From Sandaracinaceae bacterium (GTDB lineage Bacteria; Myxococcota_A; Polyangia; Polyangiales; JAFGIB01): a stretch of DNA of 6,899 bases. Under the pieces are notes generated by a model. That model was given only the letters and a program-made list of their open reading frames with translations. It searched no databases and was not told the DNA's origin. A program made the translations under genes and the position numbers. Below, one piece after another: positions 1 to 6,687 of the stretch. The stretch spans positions 1-6,899 of the forward strand of contig JADGRG010000303.1 in the NCBI GenBank assembly GCA_017881145.1, read 5' to 3'. Each line of letters starts with the position of its first letter. Position 1 is the stretch's first letter.

Positions 1-130
1 CTACGGCGGCGACATCTCACGCAAGCGCAAGCTCCTCGAGAAGCAAAAAGAGGGCAAGAAGCGCATGAAGAACGTGGGCCGCGTGGAGATCCCACAAGAA
101 GCGTTTCACGCCATCTTGAAGGTCGAGTAG
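1..130 (+). CDS. lepA: Elongation factor 4 (LepA), C-terminal end only
   Basis: This is the 3' end of a gene that begins before the window; base 1 is the last base of a codon and the reading frame runs from base 2 to a TAG at 128-130, giving 42 residues. The visible peptide starts YGGDISRKRKLLEKQKEGKK and continues to a PQEAF motif and a short tail ending KVE. This Lys/Arg-rich block is the signature of the LepA-specific C-terminal domain, which reaches toward the ribosomal A site and contacts tRNA. LepA is a translational GTPase, close to EF-G, that binds ribosomes and affects initiation, assembly or back-translocation (family knowledge). The GTPase domains are outside the window. The end position is normal for the family, so nothing suggests truncation. 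It converges on the VanZ-like gene with only 30 bases between the two stop codons. Confidence 0.95.
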   Translation, partial: YGGDISRKRKLLEKQKEGKKRMKNVGRVEIPQEAFHAILKVE

Positions 131-134
131 GCCG

Positions 135-154
135 CGGCGCCACAAAAGGCGTCG
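135..154. terminator. Weak hairpin between converging lepA and vanZ-like stops
   Basis: A 7-bp stem (CGGCGCC paired with GGCGTCG, one G-T wobble) encloses a 6-base loop ACAAAA inside the 30-base gap between two converging genes. The position fits a bidirectional terminator, but no run of T follows on either strand, so it is not a canonical intrinsic terminator. It may merely reflect GC-rich sequence. Confidence 0.25.
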
Positions 155-160
155 AGCCGG

Positions 161-586
161 TCAGACACCGTCTTTGTCCACACGCGTCGTCTGTGCTCTG
201 GGCCAGCGCTTGCGTAGCGGTTCGATGACCGCGAAGTAGAGCAGCGCTCCGCCCAACGCTCCGAGCGAATCTGCGAGCAAGTCTTTGGCGTCAGCCACGC
301 GATTGGGTACGAACGCCTGGTGGATCTCGTCGAGCCCTCCCCACAAGACCGCAGTGAGCAACGCGAGCACGTAGGCCGTCGGGATACGCAGGCCGGGCCA
401 GGTGCCGCGCACCGCGTGTGTGAGCAACACGGCCAGAGCTCCATACTCGAGGAAGTGCGCGCCCTTGTCGTGGAACGGCACGGTCGCAAGCGAAGGCGGA
501 TGCGAGCACGATGAGAGCGTCCAGATCAGCCCCATGTAGCCGAGCGCTGGCAGCCAGGCACGAAGCACGCGAGCCTTCCCGCTCAC
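161..586 (-). CDS. VanZ-family small membrane protein
   Basis: A 141-residue integral membrane protein. Family hallmarks are visible in order: an N-terminal hydrophobic segment ending WTLSS (about residues 13-26), the HDKGAHFLEYGAL block (39-51) leading into the second membrane segment, a third segment (about 69-84), the DEIHQAFVPNR motif (86-96), then D102 and the DSLGALGGALL segment (106-116) starting the fourth helix. VanZ of Enterococcus gives low-level teicoplanin resistance; most bacterial homologues are uncharacterised, so no antibiotic role should be assumed here. The GTG start lies inside the end of miaB, with GTGA shared (583-586), which suggests translational coupling and one transcript with miaB. 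Only a weak purine stretch (GGTGAT on the reverse strand) precedes the start. The position before the final helix that is often Asn in the family is Asp106 here. Family assignment is firm; biochemical function is unknown. Confidence 0.87.
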   Translation of the reverse strand: MSGKARVLRAWLPALGYMGLIWTLSSCSHPPSLATVPFHDKGAHFLEYGALAVLLTHAVRGTWPGLRIPTAYVLALLTAVLWGGLDEIHQAFVPNRVADAKDLLADSLGALGGALLYFAVIEPLRKRWPRAQTTRVDKDGV

Positions 587-1995
587 GACATCACCACAGG
601 TAGACGCATGGACGCATTGCGCTTGGGCGCTGGCGGGCGAGCAGCTGAGGGCGGCAGCGCTTGGAGCGGAGCGGCCAGAAGCGAGCGCTTGTTGGCCTCG
701 ATGACACGAGCCGCGATGAGCTGCCCGGTGGGGTCGTGGCCCTCGGGAACCTCCAAGTGGACGATTTCGTGGCGCTCGCTGCGTCCGGTGTAGCGCAGGG
801 GATTGCTCTTGCTCGGACCTTCGACCAGCACCTGCACGCGCGAACCGACCAGGCTCTGCAGATGGCGGCTTTGCAGCTCGTCGGCGACCTCGAAGAGCCG
901 GGCGAGGCGCTCGGTCTTCAGCTCTTCCGAGACGTCGTCCGGGAGACGCAGCGCCGGGGTGTGTGGCCGCGGCGAGTACTTGAAAGCGAACACGCTCGAA
1001 TAGCCCACCTCGCGCACCAGCGTGAGCGTGTCCTGAAAATCCGATTCGGTCTCGGTCGGGAAGCCCACGATGATGTCAGTCGCGAGCGTGAAAGAAGGAC
1101 GCGCTTGCAGCAGCGCACGCGCGCGTTCCAGGTAGTCCTTTTGTCGATAGCGTCGCAGCATCATGCGCAGGATGCGGTCGGAGCCGGATTGCACCGGCAG
1201 ATGCACGTGCGCCGGCAGGACGTCGAGCTCGGCGTGCGCACGCACCAGCTCGTCGGTGATGTGGCGCGGATGCGGCGAGGTGTAACGCAGGCGCAAGAGC
1301 TCAGGCGCCTCGACCGCGATGCGACGCAGCAGCTCCGCGAAACGCGACTCGCTGCCCACCGGCTCGCTGGGCTCGTGCCAGGAGTTGACCGTTTGGCCGA
1401 GCAGCGTGATCTCGCGCACGCCGCCTGCGCAGAGCACCTTGATCTCCGCGACGATGTCGGCCGCCGACCGATAGCGCTCAGCGCCACGCGTGTAGGGCAC
1501 GATGCAATAGGTGCAGCGTTCGTCGCAGCCCTTCATCACCGTGACGTAGGCACTAGCCTCGGGGTGACCGGGACGCACGCGCGCGATCAGGAAACTAGGA
1601 GCGTCGAGATCGAAAACGGTACGCGCCACGGGCGGACCGCCGTCCATGACTTGGCGCACCAGATCGGGCAGCTCGGGAATGTTGTCGGGGCCGATCACGA
1701 CGTCGACCAGATCGAGGTGACTGAGCATGGCCTCGCCCTGCTGTTGGGCCATGCAGCCGGCCACCGCGAACACCAGGTCGGGCTTGCGCTCCTTCCACTC
1801 CCGAAAGGTGCCCAGCATGCTCCGCAGCTTGTGATCGGCCTTCTCGCGCACGCTGCAGGTGTTGAACACGATCAGGTCGGCGTGCTCGGGCTCGGTCGCA
1901 GCCTCGTAACCGCGCTCGTAAAGCACCTCCTCGATTCGACGCGAATCGTGGACGTTCATCTGGCAGCCGAAGGTCTGGATCAGGAAGCGAGGCAT
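583..1995 (-). CDS. miaB: tRNA-2-methylthio-N6-isopentenyladenosine37 synthase MiaB
   Basis: This 470-residue radical-SAM methylthiotransferase adds a methylthio group to C2 of i6A37 in tRNAs that read UNN codons, acting in the cytoplasm after MiaA. The N-terminal MTTase (UPF0004) domain carries the three cysteines for the auxiliary Fe-S cluster: C11 in TFGCQMN, C47 in NTCSVREKA and C81 in AGCMAQ. The radical-SAM core has CxxxCxxC at C157, C161 and C164 (GCDERCTYCIVPYTRG). The TRAM RNA-binding domain is about residues 380-440, with GRSERHEIVHLE at 404-415. NTCSVREKA and the TRAM motif favour MiaB over MtaB or RimO. A proline/alanine-rich tail of about 30 residues (441-470) follows TRAM and is probably dispensable. 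I chose ATG at 1995 because homologues begin just before the QTFGCQMN strand; a GTG at 2082 would add 29 low-complexity residues. No clear ribosome-binding site precedes it. The stop overlaps the VanZ-like start. Confidence 0.95.
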   Translation of the reverse strand: MPRFLIQTFGCQMNVHDSRRIEEVLYERGYEAATEPEHADLIVFNTCSVREKADHKLRSMLGTFREWKERKPDLVFAVAGCMAQQQGEAMLSHLDLVDVVIGPDNIPELPDLVRQVMDGGPPVARTVFDLDAPSFLIARVRPGHPEASAYVTVMKGCDERCTYCIVPYTRGAERYRSAADIVAEIKVLCAGGVREITLLGQTVNSWHEPSEPVGSESRFAELLRRIAVEAPELLRLRYTSPHPRHITDELVRAHAELDVLPAHVHLPVQSGSDRILRMMLRRYRQKDYLERARALLQARPSFTLATDIIVGFPTETESDFQDTLTLVREVGYSSVFAFKYSPRPHTPALRLPDDVSEELKTERLARLFEVADELQSRHLQSLVGSRVQVLVEGPSKSNPLRYTGRSERHEIVHLEVPEGHDPTGQLIAARVIEANKRSLLAAPLQALPPSAARPPAPKRNASMRLPVVMS

Positions 1996-2133
1996 CGAAG
2001 TGCAGCGGTGAGACGCTGGGGTGGCAGCGCAAGGCGGGCAGTATGGCGGGGGGCCGGGGGACTCGCAAACCGCCGCGCGCACGGGACTGCGCAGGGCGCG
2101 ACGGAAGGCCTATCGCCTGGTACAACTGCGCCC
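1996..2133. other. Divergent spacer between miaB and the HEAT-repeat gene
   Basis: This 138-base region separates two outward-facing genes and must hold both promoters unless one gene is read from farther away. It is very GC-rich, with a G-run at 2048-2060. Apart from the candidate miaB promoter I see only a TACAAC (2121-2126) ending 7 bases before the GTG of the HEAT gene, which could be a -10 element of a leaderless transcript but has no matching -35. Open frames running through here are continuations of frames antisense to miaB. Confidence 0.5.
2040..2068 (-). promoter_or_regulatory. Candidate sigma70-type promoter for miaB
   Basis: Read on the reverse strand, TTGCGA (2063-2068) and CATACT (2040-2045) are separated by exactly 17 bases and each matches the -35 or -10 consensus at 4 of 6 positions. 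The predicted transcript start near 2033 gives a leader of about 38 bases to the miaB ATG. The spacing and position are right, but matches of this quality occur by chance; treat as a suggestion. Confidence 0.25.
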
Positions 2134-4275
2134 GTGCGGCCCCAGATCTTCGTGGCATTGCTGCTGACCTTGTGCCTGGGCTTCGAGTGGCCCGGGCGTC
2201 TGCCGCGGCTCATCTACGAGCTTGGGCATGCAGAGCCCGCCCAGCGCCGAGAGGCCGTGCGCAGGCTCAAGCACTACGCCGCCGACGCAGTGCGCGAACC
2301 GTTGCTCGAGGCCTTGGAGGACGCGGACCCCGAGGTGCGTCTGGAAGCTGCGGTCGCCGTCGGCGAGCTCCGCCTGCACGAGGCAGCCGCGGCGCTCGCT
2401 TCGTGGCTGACCGACAAGGATGAGGCGGTGGTCACGACGGCGCTCCAAGCGTTGGGGCAGATCGCAGAGCCGACCACGCGCACGGCTCTCGTGCGGCTCT
2501 TGGTCGATCCGAGGGCCGAGGTGCGAAAGGCTGCGATCTGGGCAGTTCACGACCTTGGCGGTGCCGATACGGAGCAGGCGCTGCTCGGCAGCCTGGAAGA
2601 CTCCGAGCCGAGCGTGCGCCTGGCTGCGGCGATGGCCCTGTACGGGATCGCCGACGCCCGCGCTCTCGCTGCTCTGACCGCCCACGCTCGAGACGCTGAC
2701 GCCGAGGTGCGAGCTGCCGCGCTCACCGCGCTCGGTGGCCTGCACGATGCGCGAGCTCTGCCGCCTCTGCTGCGCGCCATCGACGACCCCGCCGAGCTCG
2801 TGCACCTTGCGGCGCTGATGGCGCTCGGGGACCTCGGCGATGCAGGAGCGGTCGTCGCACTGCGTGCGCAGCTCGCAGCCGGGCCTCGCATGGCGAAAGT
2901 GGCGCTGGCCGCACTTGGACGCATCGACGACCCGCGCGCACAGGCCGTGCTCATCGACCAGCTCGGCGATTCTGAATGGAGTGGCACGGCCGCCGATGCG
3001 CTGGTCGAGCGCGTTCGCAGAAGCGGCGACACGCCGAGCGATGACCCAAAGCACCCTTCGGTCGTGCAAGCGCTCGCCTCGCTCTTGGCTAGCGAACGTG
3101 CGCCGGCCCAGATCGCAGCGGCGGCGCAAGCATTGACCGAGCTGGCGCAGCTGGTGTCGATCACCGAGGCAGAGCCGGCGCTGCTCCGAGTGAAGCCCGC
3201 TCCACAGGTCCGACAGGACGAAGGCGGAGCACACGCTCCGGCCCCGGCAGTCGACGAGGCCGGAGTGCGCGACACCTTGCAGCACTTGCGCGGGGCCGAT
3301 GCCGCGGATCGGCAGGCGCTGCTGCTGCGGGTCGGTCCCGCCTTAGGCAAGCTCGAAGCCACCCATGCGCTCTCGCCGCAGACCCGCGAGTTGGCCATGG
3401 AAACGCTCGGTACGCTGGCCAGCGCCGAGGATCAGGAGCTGGCAGCGCGCGCCATCGACGCCTTGCGCTGGTTCGCCGCCAAGGAGGCAGCCGGCATCGT
3501 CGCGAAGCTGATGCGCTCACCATCACTGCGCAAGCGCGCCCGGGCGACCTTTGCGCTTTCAGCGTTCGATGGCGACGAGACGCGAAAGCTCCTGCGCTAT
3601 CTGCTGATGCGCCCTACCCCGCGCCTCGCGACCGCAGCGGTCTTGGCGCTCGGCGAGGTCGGTGACCAGCGAGACGCTGCCGCCATCGTGCGCAAGGCGG
3701 TACGCCTGGCCTGGCCGGTGAACGGTGCTGCCGCGTTTGCGTTGGCGCGGATGGCCGCGCGTGGCGTGATCAAGAAGCGCACCTTGGGGCGCACGCTCTG
3801 CGAGTTTGCTGCTTCGCGCGAGCCTTACGTCCGGGCCAACGTCGCGGCAGCCATGGCCAGCATGGCTGCACCAGCCTGCAACGAAAGCGTGCACCCCCTG
3901 CGCTGGCTCGACGCCACGCATGCCTCGGCGCTGCGCGTTGCGGCCGCCCGCTGGGCACGCGCCGCAGCCGAGGCAGGTGAGCTTTCCGCAGCCGAGGTGG
4001 AACCCGCACTGCGCCACTGCGCCGGAGATGCAGACCCCGCCGTAGCCAAGGCGTGCTCACGCCAGACGGTGGTGGGCAAGCGCGAGCAGAGCGATGTCTA
4101 CGCCTACCAGAACGACGGCCAGCAACTCCTGCGCAACCGCTTGGTCGCTCTGCGCTTCGTGGATGGCACGGTCTTCCTGGGCTACAGCGACGACAACGGT
4201 CATGTGATGCTGCGCGCCGCAGCGACAGGCGAACGGATCCTCGAAGACCCCGCCCAAACCCCGCTCGAACCCTGA
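2134..4275 (+). CDS. Exported or membrane-anchored HEAT-repeat protein with C-terminal beta domain
   Basis: A 713-residue protein of unknown specific function. Residues 5-17 (IFVALLLTLCLGF) form a hydrophobic N-terminal segment, a signal peptide or a membrane anchor; no clear AxA site follows. Residues about 35-300 are tandem HEAT/PBS-lyase-like helical repeats of about 31 residues, each with the DxxxxVRxxAAxALGxL pattern (for example DPEVRLEAAVAVGEL at 65-79, AEVRKAAIWAVHDLG at 128-142, AEVRAAALTALGGL at 190-203). A Pro/Ala-rich linker (about 345-375) separates a second, more diverged helical-repeat block (about 376-645). The last 60 residues (654-713) look like a small beta domain: RNRLVALRFVDGTVFLGYSD and then DNGHVMLRAAATGERILEDP, resembling carboxypeptidase-regulatory-like folds. 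Only five cysteines exist: C14 and four at 556, 582, 629 and 641. HEAT solenoids generally bind protein partners. GTG at 2134 is chosen because it directly precedes the hydrophobic segment; the frame stays open upstream only across sequence antisense to miaB. It ends 264 bases before the preferred TamA-like start. Confidence 0.85.
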   Translation: MRPQIFVALLLTLCLGFEWPGRLPRLIYELGHAEPAQRREAVRRLKHYAADAVREPLLEALEDADPEVRLEAAVAVGELRLHEAAAALASWLTDKDEAVVTTALQALGQIAEPTTRTALVRLLVDPRAEVRKAAIWAVHDLGGADTEQALLGSLEDSEPSVRLAAAMALYGIADARALAALTAHARDADAEVRAAALTALGGLHDARALPPLLRAIDDPAELVHLAALMALGDLGDAGAVVALRAQLAAGPRMAKVALAALGRIDDPRAQAVLIDQLGDSEWSGTAADALVERVRRSGDTPSDDPKHPSVVQALASLLASERAPAQIAAAAQALTELAQLVSITEAEPALLRVKPAPQVRQDEGGAHAPAPAVDEAGVRDTLQHLRGADAADRQALLLRVGPALGKLEATHALSPQTRELAMETLGTLASAEDQELAARAIDALRWFAAKEAAGIVAKLMRSPSLRKRARATFALSAFDGDETRKLLRYLLMRPTPRLATAAVLALGEVGDQRDAAAIVRKAVRLAWPVNGAAAFALARMAARGVIKKRTLGRTLCEFAASREPYVRANVAAAMASMAAPACNESVHPLRWLDATHASALRVAAARWARAAAEAGELSAAEVEPALRHCAGDADPAVAKACSRQTVVGKREQSDVYAYQNDGQQLLRNRLVALRFVDGTVFLGYSDDNGHVMLRAAATGERILEDPAQTPLEP

Positions 4276-4405
4276 GCGCTTCGAAACGCCCAACCTGCCT
4301 CCCACTTGCCAAGCGGAGCAGAACAAACACCCAAATCGGTGGTTCTTCCTAAAGAATGCGAAACAGGAACGCATGGAGCGCGAGACACGAGCGAGGCGCC
4401 CCGTG

Positions 4406-4431
4406 TTCGGGTCGCGCTTGCGCGACCCGGA
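4406..4431 (+). promoter_or_regulatory. Strong GC hairpin with CTTG tetraloop
   Basis: GGGTCGCG (4409-4416) and CGCGACCC (4421-4428) are perfectly complementary and enclose CTTG, a known stable RNA tetraloop when closed by G-C. Flanking bases TTC and GGA extend the stem (one T-G wobble). It lies 131 bases past the HEAT stop. No T-run follows on the forward strand, so it is not a classic intrinsic terminator; it could protect the 3' end of the upstream message, attenuate readthrough, or structure the tamA leader. Confidence 0.45.
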
Positions 4432-4454
4432 AGGGTTGGCAGGAGCGCGCGGAG

Positions 4455-4468
4455 CCTACATTTGTAGG
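4455..4468. promoter_or_regulatory. Perfect palindrome CCTACA-TT-TGTAGG, possible operator
   Basis: Two perfectly inverted 6-base arms are separated by TT. The dyad is compact enough for a dimeric repressor site and sits between the hairpin and the downstream start. It overlaps the first base of the most upstream GTG candidate (4468), which mildly argues that translation begins farther down. Transcribed, it could only form a small hairpin with a tight loop. No regulator is encoded nearby, so operator function is a guess. Confidence 0.3.
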
Positions 4469-4539
4469 TGAGCACGCAGCGCAGGAAGCGGGGGCGGATC
4501 GCGATGTGGATCGCGGTCCAGGCGTCTCTGTTTAGGCGG

Positions 4540-6687
4540 ATGGCTGCTTCTCTTCGCCAGCTTGCACGACTTCGTCTTGATAGCAGGTGCTGGCTTGCGC
4601 TGCTGGCCAGCGCGAGCCTCTGCGCGTGCGCACAAGCGATTTCCCCGCAAAGCTATGGGGTGCGCTCTCTCGACGTGCACGGCGCCAAGCACGTGGATGA
4701 AGAAGCCATCAAGATCTGCCTCGCCACGCAGGAGCGGCCGCGGACTGGGTTTACGCTGGGCGCCGACGATGAGCCGCGCTGCGGGGTCCCACCCTTTGAT
4801 GCCAGCCGCATTCCGATCTCTCTGTGGGCGTGGCCGTGGACCGACTGGCCGCTCTACGAGCGACCGATCTTCGATCGCGATCTGGCACGCATCGAGCGCT
4901 GGTATCAGGCGCGCGGCTACTACGACGCTCGGGTGACGAACGTCGAGCGCGCAGCCGATGAGGCGGCGCGCAAGATCGCTCTGGACGTCACGGTGCAAGA
5001 AGGACAGCCGGTGCTCACCGAGCAGGTGGACGTGCTCGGCATCGAAGCGCTCAGCGATCGCCAGAAGCGCCGTGCCCAGCGCGCGATTGCGCTGCGCATC
5101 GGCGAGCCCTTCGACGAAGCGCTCTACGACGCCACCAAGCACGCTCTCACCAGCCAAGTGCGCGAGGCTTCCTACGCCAAGGCGAGCGTCACCGGACACG
5201 TGCTGGTCGATCCGACGCGCAAGCGAGCCCGCGTCACACTCGAGGTGACGCTCGGACCGGCCTGCCACTTCGGACGCGTTAGCGTCTCTGGCAACGGCGA
5301 TCTGCCGGCGCGGCCGGTGCTCGGCGCAGCGGACATCAAGGAGGGAGAACCCTTCAGCGAGAGCGCTCTAGAAGACGCCCGGCGTGCCATCTACGCGCTC
5401 GGACCTTTCGCCTCGGTTGAGCTCTCGGAGCAAGCGCGCAAGACGGAACCGGTCGTCGACCTCGTGATCAAAGTGGTCTCGGGACGCCGATTCCGTTTTG
5501 GCGTTGGCGCGGGCATTCAGTCCGGCAGCAACGGTGCGTTGACGGGGATGGACCTGACCGGTGATGCCTATGCCAACCCGTCCGTCTGGGACGCTCACCT
5601 CTTGGCGAAGCTGGAGCACCGCAACTTCCTCGGCGGAATGCGCAGGCTCAGCATCGAAGATCGCCCGCGCCTCATCTTCGGCGAGCCCTTCCCCAACGCC
5701 CCTACGCCCAAGCTCGGCAACCTTTTGGTGGTGGAGTTTCAGCAGCCGGCGTTCATCGAGCCGCGCACCAGCTTGATCGCGACCGCGCGCTGGGACCGCG
5801 GACCCGATCCCTTCGGCGGCGGGTTCATGCGTTCCGATGCCATCGCGGGGCTTGGGCCGCAGCGCAAGTTCTTGGACGGCACGCTCACCGCTGCCAGCAC
5901 GCTCAACGTCAATCTATTCATCCCGGACAACGCGAGGCCTTATCCCGCGTATCAGGCCACCTACTTCCAACATGCGCTGGTGCTCGACCTGCGTGACCTA
6001 CCTCGCTCACCACGCAAAGGCGCCTACTTCGCGGCCACGCTGCAGCACGCTGGATATTTCCTGCCGAGCGACTGGGACTACGTGCGCTTCACGCCGGAGG
6101 CCCGCGGCTATCTTCCGCTACCGCTGGGCATCGTGCTCGCGGGGCGCATGCGGATCGGCATGATGGAGGTCACTCACAGCAACATTTCGGTGCAACCGGG
6201 TGCCGACCCCGACGGCTACCTCGCGCGCCTACGGGATCTCGGCCCGCTGCGACAGCGCTTGCGCGGTGGCGGCTACAACAGCGTGCGCGGCTACGCGCCC
6301 AACACGCTCGGCGACATCACGGAGGTCGGCAGCCGTCTGGACAGCGGCGGCTTGCGGCAGTGGGAGGCTTCGGCCGAGTTGCGCGTGCCGATTACGGCGA
6401 GCTTCGGCACGGTGCTCTTCATTGATGCCGGCGACGTCAGCCGACAGAAGACCTTCCGCTGGAGCGCGCCGCAGACCACGCTGGGCATCGGCCTGCGCTA
6501 CAAGACGCTGGTCGGCCCGCTGCGTCTCGACGCTGGCTTCGCACCGGGCTCGCTGCAGACCATCGGCGCTGATCCCCGCACCCGAGAAGTGCTCGACGCG
6601 AACGGCAGGACGCTTGGCGCATTCTCCGAATCGCATCTCTTCGGTGCGGGTGGCGCCATCCACTTCACCATCGGGGAGGCGTTCTGA
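4540..6687 (+). CDS. TamA/BamA-like Omp85 outer-membrane protein
   Basis: A 715-residue Omp85-superfamily protein with the TamA plan. From ATG 4540 it begins with an Arg-containing n-region and hydrophobic core WLALLASASLCACAQA (18-33): a signal peptide cleaved after AQA, or a poor lipobox at C30 (LCAC). Three POTRA-like domains follow: about 39-154 (YGVRSLDVHG, RGYYDARV at 125-132), 158-238 (with GEPFDEALYD) and 242-315 (with GEPFSESALED). A beta barrel fills about 316-715, including VRGY (582-585), the counterpart of the BamA VRGF loop-6 motif, strands such as FGTVLFIDAGDV and GPLRLDAGF, and a C-terminal Phe typical of barrel beta signals. The first POTRA is enlarged by a segment with C60, C81 and WAWPWTDW (96-103). 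Such proteins insert or export outer-membrane or surface proteins. Alternative starts are GTG 4468 (739 aa) and ATG 4504 (727 aa); none has a convincing ribosome-binding site. The stop overlaps the TamB-like start by one base, supporting TamA over BamA. Confidence 0.9.
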   Translation: MAASLRQLARLRLDSRCWLALLASASLCACAQAISPQSYGVRSLDVHGAKHVDEEAIKICLATQERPRTGFTLGADDEPRCGVPPFDASRIPISLWAWPWTDWPLYERPIFDRDLARIERWYQARGYYDARVTNVERAADEAARKIALDVTVQEGQPVLTEQVDVLGIEALSDRQKRRAQRAIALRIGEPFDEALYDATKHALTSQVREASYAKASVTGHVLVDPTRKRARVTLEVTLGPACHFGRVSVSGNGDLPARPVLGAADIKEGEPFSESALEDARRAIYALGPFASVELSEQARKTEPVVDLVIKVVSGRRFRFGVGAGIQSGSNGALTGMDLTGDAYANPSVWDAHLLAKLEHRNFLGGMRRLSIEDRPRLIFGEPFPNAPTPKLGNLLVVEFQQPAFIEPRTSLIATARWDRGPDPFGGGFMRSDAIAGLGPQRKFLDGTLTAASTLNVNLFIPDNARPYPAYQATYFQHALVLDLRDLPRSPRKGAYFAATLQHAGYFLPSDWDYVRFTPEARGYLPLPLGIVLAGRMRIGMMEVTHSNISVQPGADPDGYLARLRDLGPLRQRLRGGGYNSVRGYAPNTLGDITEVGSRLDSGGLRQWEASAELRVPITASFGTVLFIDAGDVSRQKTFRWSAPQTTLGIGLRYKTLVGPLRLDAGFAPGSLQTIGADPRTREVLDANGRTLGAFSESHLFGAGGAIHFTIGEAF
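6673..6679 (+). promoter_or_regulatory. Ribosome-binding site of the TamB-like gene
   Basis: GGGGAGG lies inside the end of the tamA-like gene, 7 bases before the ATG at 6687. It is the best Shine-Dalgarno match at any start in this window and fixes the start of the downstream gene. Confidence 0.7.

Larger units (their letters stand above)
4276..4539. other. Structured spacer before the tamA-like gene
   Basis: Between the HEAT gene and the preferred start of the next gene lie 264 bases (192 if the most upstream GTG at 4468 is used). The first part (about 4311-4370) is visibly richer in A and T than its surroundings (for example 4314-4335 and 4343-4365), as expected of a promoter-bearing segment, although I cannot assign good -35/-10 boxes. 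It is followed by a strong GC hairpin at 4406-4431 and a palindrome at 4455-4468. The 8-base direct repeat GGATCGCG occurs at 4496-4503 and 4508-4515. Confidence 0.55.

Noticed and set aside
161..586. VanZ-like gene as an antibiotic resistance gene
   Set aside because: No vanA/vanH/vanX or regulator genes are present, and the VanZ family is widespread in bacteria with no link to glycopeptide resistance.
1996..2082. 29-residue N-terminal extension of MiaB from GTG 2082
   Set aside because: The extra residues are Pro/Cys-rich low complexity in the divergent spacer, and MiaB proteins begin close to the QTFGCQMN strand.
661..2133. Upstream extension of the HEAT gene frame, giving a 1204-residue protein
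   Set aside because: Almost all of the extra 491 codons are antisense to miaB, whose catalytic motifs are intact on the other strand; the extension is Arg/His/Gln-rich, non-repetitive and ends right where a signal-like segment begins at 2134.
2330..3030. Recurring DNA-level similarity within the HEAT region, as possible DNA repeats
   Set aside because: The periodicity is explained by about 31-residue protein repeats; the nucleotide copies are diverged and show no exact long repeat.
2110..3285. 391-codon open frame on the reverse strand across the HEAT gene
   Set aside because: High GC leaves antisense frames open; the translation has no recognisable motif and the forward frame has clear periodic HEAT repeats.
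4343..4356. TTCTT-CCTA-AAGAA inverted repeat
   Set aside because: A 5-bp AT stem is too weak to form a convincing structure and is expected by chance.
4456..5268. 270-codon reverse-strand open frame over the tamA-like start
   Set aside because: It is antisense to the signal peptide and the POTRA domains, with no family signature of its own.
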